From Bacteroidia bacterium (lineage in GTDB: Bacteria > Bacteroidota > Bacteroidia > AKYH767-A > OLB10): a stretch of DNA of 8,809 nt. The stretch is taken from positions 1-8,809 of the forward strand of contig JANWID010000367.1 of assembly GCA_025450095.1 (NCBI GenBank), in the 5' to 3' direction. This document shows positions 6,287 through 8,809 of the stretch, in pieces. A program made the translations under genes and the position numbers. Below the pieces are notes generated by a model that saw only the letters and a program-made list of their open reading frames with translations, searched no databases and had not been told where the DNA came from. Numbering within the stretch: position 1 is the first letter of the stretch; every line of letters starts with the position of its first letter.

Positions 6287-7483
6287 ATGGCCAAACTACA
6301 TTTTGCAACCCTTGACTGTGCCTTTCGTTATGGGGCCAAAAGCAATTTATTTATGAGTCATTTTGAAGGGGGAAGTGGTTTTGGATTACCACAGGATGAG
6401 CTTATGCCGGATGTAAGCCGTAGGGAGCGCTATGCAGAAATAGTTAAGGCGACGATTACCGAGTTATATGGAAACGCACGTTATTGGGAGTTTTTTAAAA
6501 CTTTTAATGAATCTTCCGTACATGACTTTATCACGGAGTATGCATCCCGAAAGGCATATTACCTGGTAAATGGTAACCGGTTGATTCATAAAAATGAAAA
6601 AGAACAGTACCGTTTCCGGGAAATGGCAGAAAACTGCCTTTGGGAAATTCAGCAGAAAAAGCTTTTTAACTTACAGGCAGAATGGAGAGCCGGACTCGCT
6701 GAACCGCAAGGTATCACAGTTACCCGTGATTTTTTTTGCTGGGAAAAAGCAATCCGCAAATGCACGATCATCTCACCAATAACGGCGGACGAAATAAACC
6801 TGTACCTGGATTATCTTGAATCGGGGCTCTACAATGAGAAAGCGTGGTTTTATCACTGGCAGGATTATGAAACAATAAAACATTCTCCCGATGGTCGTGA
6901 AGCAATTCCTGCTTGGTATCGTTACTATGATTCTAAAATGGGAACCGATTACCTGATGATGCTTCCTGATAAAAAAGGTGCTGAAGAAAAAAAATATATT
7001 TCATTGTGGAGACAGTTTAACGGAAAACAAAACGACGCGGACCTGCAGGAAGCTTTGTTATATGATGGCACTGGACCAGAACTGCATCTGAACTATGAAA
7101 CTCTTGATTTTTTTATTACCACTTTTGAAAATAAAAACCTTTTGAATTATTTCAGGGTCGCCGAAAAAAAACCAGGTGAATTCAGAGAGGAAGAAAAACT
7201 ACAGGATGCCTTAAGAATTTTGCAGCGCGCTGAAAAAAATGTTCCACTTCCACCGGCTGCAGATTGGAAAGAAGCTGTTATAAAAGGAGCGAACAATTAC
7301 AAGATAAGCCAGATTTTTACGAATCTTCCCATTGTTTATGATGAGTATCTTTTCCGGATACAATCCGGTATCGCTTTCGCGGAAACGCAGGATGACTCGG
7401 TTTTCCAGGAATATGTCGCCCTTACTGATTTGTATCGCCAACAGATCCAGGAAGGAAAACGATTGTTCGATATTCACGGTTGA
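6287..7483 (+). CDS. Uncharacterised 398-residue cytoplasmic protein
   Basis: I do not recognise this family. The protein has no signal peptide and no membrane segment, so it should be cytoplasmic. It is rich in aromatic and charged residues, with nine tryptophans and clusters such as AWFYHWQDY (186-194) and AWYRYYDSK (209-217). The N-terminus (about 1-40) has a Gly-rich stretch FEGGSGFGLP. Much of 45-190 and 285-398 looks alpha-helical (for example REEEKLQDALRILQRAEK at 300-317). Four cysteines (11, 117, 151, 159) are not arranged as an obvious metal site, and no nucleotide-binding or nuclease motif is seen. The ATG at 6287 has only a distant purine-rich stretch (AAAAGAGGA, 6264-6272). It is divergent from the 144-residue gene and convergent with the TonB receptor. 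Its TGA stop forms the first bases of the inverted repeat at 7481-7542. Frame integrity over 398 codons supports a real gene. Confidence 0.8.
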   Translation: MAKLHFATLDCAFRYGAKSNLFMSHFEGGSGFGLPQDELMPDVSRRERYAEIVKATITELYGNARYWEFFKTFNESSVHDFITEYASRKAYYLVNGNRLIHKNEKEQYRFREMAENCLWEIQQKKLFNLQAEWRAGLAEPQGITVTRDFFCWEKAIRKCTIISPITADEINLYLDYLESGLYNEKAWFYHWQDYETIKHSPDGREAIPAWYRYYDSKMGTDYLMMLPDKKGAEEKKYISLWRQFNGKQNDADLQEALLYDGTGPELHLNYETLDFFITTFENKNLLNYFRVAEKKPGEFREEEKLQDALRILQRAEKNVPLPPAADWKEAVIKGANNYKISQIFTNLPIVYDEYLFRIQSGIAFAETQDDSVFQEYVALTDLYRQQIQEGKRLFDIHG

Positions 7484-7542
7484 TTTGGTAATTTGGTAAT
7501 TTGGTAATGTGCTGATTGTCCAATTACCAAATTACCAAATCA
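7481..7542. repeat. AT-rich inverted repeat built of TTGGTAAT units, filling a convergent intergenic gap
   Basis: Three head-to-tail copies of TTGGTAAT lie at 7485-7492, 7493-7500 and 7501-7508. Two copies of the reverse complement ATTACCAA lie at 7523-7530 and 7531-7538. The arms can pair in two registers. In the outer register, 7481-7501 pairs with 7522-7542 (perfect 21-bp stem, 20-base loop). In the inner register, 7491-7508 pairs with 7523-7540 (18-bp stem, 14-base loop). The element covers the TGA of the 398-residue gene and ends two bases before the stop codon of the TonB receptor gene. It may serve as a bidirectional transcript end or RNA stabiliser, but it lacks the GC-rich stem and U-tract of a classic terminator. 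Confidence 0.93.
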
Positions 7543-7544
7543 TT

Positions 7545-8809
7545 CTACAATTGTATGCTCAACTGCAAATTATACGTGCGAGGTGGCTGCATATCGGCGG
7601 GGCGGCCCATGTATTCGTGATTGAAAACATTGCGAATAATCGCGGCAACTCGGAATTGTTTTGATACACGGTATCCCAACCTGAAATCAAACACCCAGTC
7701 ACCATAGTCGTGCTTATCGCGATAGTGCTTTACACCCGGAATGGTTGCTTCACTTTCGAATACAGCATCAATATTTTCCATAAAGCTGTTAAATCGTGAG
7801 CTCATACCGATCATAAAATTACCGGGATTAACTTCCAGGTCTCCTTTAAAAAGATGACGGTAACGATATTTCAGTATATTATAATTCGCGGAATTTTTTA
7901 GAGTATCGACAGCAGCATCAAAATCAAGTTGAATGGGATCTATATATGTGTAACCGCAAAAAAGTGTTACAGGAACTCTTCCGATGAGTCCGTCGCCATT
8001 TAAGCCAATATCGATTCCATTGATTCGGGTGTTTCCCACATTTACCGACTTGAATCCGAATCCGAAATTAGGTGGTACAAATTCTCCATAGAGACCGAAA
8101 GTAAATTCCATCATATCCTGGTACTCGCTCCAGAAGCCGGCAATATCAAGAAATCCCTGCCATCCTCCTATCTGCAATCCCTGCTTCAGCCCGATCTCTG
8201 CTGTCCAACCTGTTTCAGAAACGATACTATCATTTGGATAGATTACAATACTTCCAACCTGTGTGCTGATGTACCTTTCTGCAATAGAAGGATAACGGTA
8301 TCCCTGTCCGTAGGAAGCCCTGAAATGCGTATGCTCAAATAGCTCGTAGTTAATTCCGGATCTTATTACCGGAATTGTTTCCTTACCACCACCATCTATT
8401 GTATTCGATTCAACTCTTCCGCCCAAAGCGATTCCTAATTTTCTCCATTTCAAATCAAGCTGTGCAAAGCCTGCGAAATTGTTTGCATAATGATCGCGGT
8501 ACAATTCGCTCTTAACATCGGAATACATATCAACCAATCCCAATGTAACTGTTAAATAATCCCTGAATTTTTTCTGGTATTGATATTCTGCATAATAAAG
8601 CGAGGCAAAAGATTCCTGGTTGGTATTATTGCGATTAGCGGATTTGAAATACCTTGTCAGCAACTTATGCGTGCTGCCTTTTTTTCCTGTATAAATAAGA
8701 TACGGATCGATGCCTGTACGCGTTGTCTCATATTCACTGATAGTAGTAGTAGAATCTTCCATACCTCCCTGCGGAAGGTAAGCTCCGGTGGAATCATTCT
8801 GCCACAGTA
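7545..8809 (-). CDS. TonB-dependent outer membrane receptor, C-terminal beta-barrel part (5' end outside window)
   Basis: The frame stays open from the TAG at 7545-7547 to the window edge, giving 420 residues of a larger protein. The Met codon at 8760-8762 is internal. What is visible is the C-terminal half of a TonB-dependent receptor barrel. It has alternating amphipathic strands, the conserved ASYGQGYRYPSIAERY segment that marks mid-barrel in this superfamily, and the terminal signature RNVFNHEY followed by PPRTYNLQLSIQL, the last strand. The N-terminal plug, TonB box and any carboxypeptidase-like domain would lie beyond 8809. Such receptors import iron chelates, vitamin B12 or glycans across the outer membrane using TonB energy. 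The substrate cannot be told from the barrel. There is no SusD-like gene downstream, where the gene ends, so a SusC role has no support here. The gene is convergent with the 398-residue gene. Confidence 0.92.
   Translation of the reverse strand, partial: LWQNDSTGAYLPQGGMEDSTTTISEYETTRTGIDPYLIYTGKKGSTHKLLTRYFKSANRNNTNQESFASLYYAEYQYQKKFRDYLTVTLGLVDMYSDVKSELYRDHYANNFAGFAQLDLKWRKLGIALGGRVESNTIDGGGKETIPVIRSGINYELFEHTHFRASYGQGYRYPSIAERYISTQVGSIVIYPNDSIVSETGWTAEIGLKQGLQIGGWQGFLDIAGFWSEYQDMMEFTFGLYGEFVPPNFGFGFKSVNVGNTRINGIDIGLNGDGLIGRVPVTLFCGYTYIDPIQLDFDAAVDTLKNSANYNILKYRYRHLFKGDLEVNPGNFMIGMSSRFNSFMENIDAVFESEATIPGVKHYRDKHDYGDWVFDFRLGYRVSKQFRVAAIIRNVFNHEYMGRPADMQPPRTYNLQLSIQL

Noticed and set aside
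7211..7477. Minus-strand 88-residue frame inside the 398-residue gene; also the 119-337 minus and 5906-6130 plus frames
   Set aside because: They are shadows of larger supported genes, with no independent evidence.
7485..7538. Short CRISPR-like or tandem repeat array
   Set aside because: The units are 8 bases with no spacers and are arranged as an inverted repeat. There are no cas genes.
7545..8762. Reading the TonB receptor as a complete 405-residue gene starting at the Met codon at 8762
   Set aside because: The frame remains open without a stop to the window edge, the upstream residues continue the protein, and 405 residues lack the plug domain. The gene is partial.

Overview
The window looks like a chromosomal segment of a Bacteroidota (Bacteroidetes) bacterium. 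Four things point there: a secreted protein with a type IX secretion (T9SS) type A sorting domain, a HU-CCDC81-like domain joined to a SPOR domain, promoter elements of the TTTG / TAnnTTTG type, and coding genes with little Shine-Dalgarno signal. Kdo synthesis (kdsB) and a TonB-dependent receptor show an outer membrane with LPS. The order or genus cannot be told from the sequence. I see no mobile element, CRISPR array, tRNA or rRNA, and no intergenic gap longer than about 115 bases.

Layout: (1) Positions 12-2579, plus strand: a short pterin-4a-carbinolamine dehydratase followed after 9 bases by a penicillin-binding protein 1C (pbpC). (2) Positions 2684-3685, plus strand: a secreted T9SS cargo protein with its own likely promoter. 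It ends at a perfect 19-bp hairpin (3703-3746) that can terminate transcription from both sides. (3) Positions 6172-3758, minus strand: a small secreted protein of unknown function, kdsB, and a membrane-anchored HU-CCDC81/SPOR protein. The first two are nearly contiguous and follow a good TAACTTTG -7 element. The third is 78 bases further on and may have its own promoter. (4) Positions 6287-7483, plus strand: a 398-residue cytoplasmic protein that I do not recognise. (5) Positions 7545 to the window end, minus strand: the C-terminal barrel part of a TonB-dependent receptor that runs off the edge. The 61-base gap between (4) and (5) is filled by an AT-rich inverted repeat built from TTGGTAAT units.

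Most of the genes concern the cell envelope: peptidoglycan synthesis (PbpC), septal peptidoglycan binding (SPOR protein), LPS inner core supply (KdsB), protein export to the surface (T9SS cargo) and outer-membrane uptake (TonB receptor). No defence or otherwise dramatic new system is evident. The points most worth a second look are a 16-bp tandem duplication that seems to have split an ATGA stop/start overlap in front of kdsB, the inverted repeat at 7481-7542, the HU-CCDC81/TM/SPOR protein, and the unrecognised 398-residue and 144-residue proteins.
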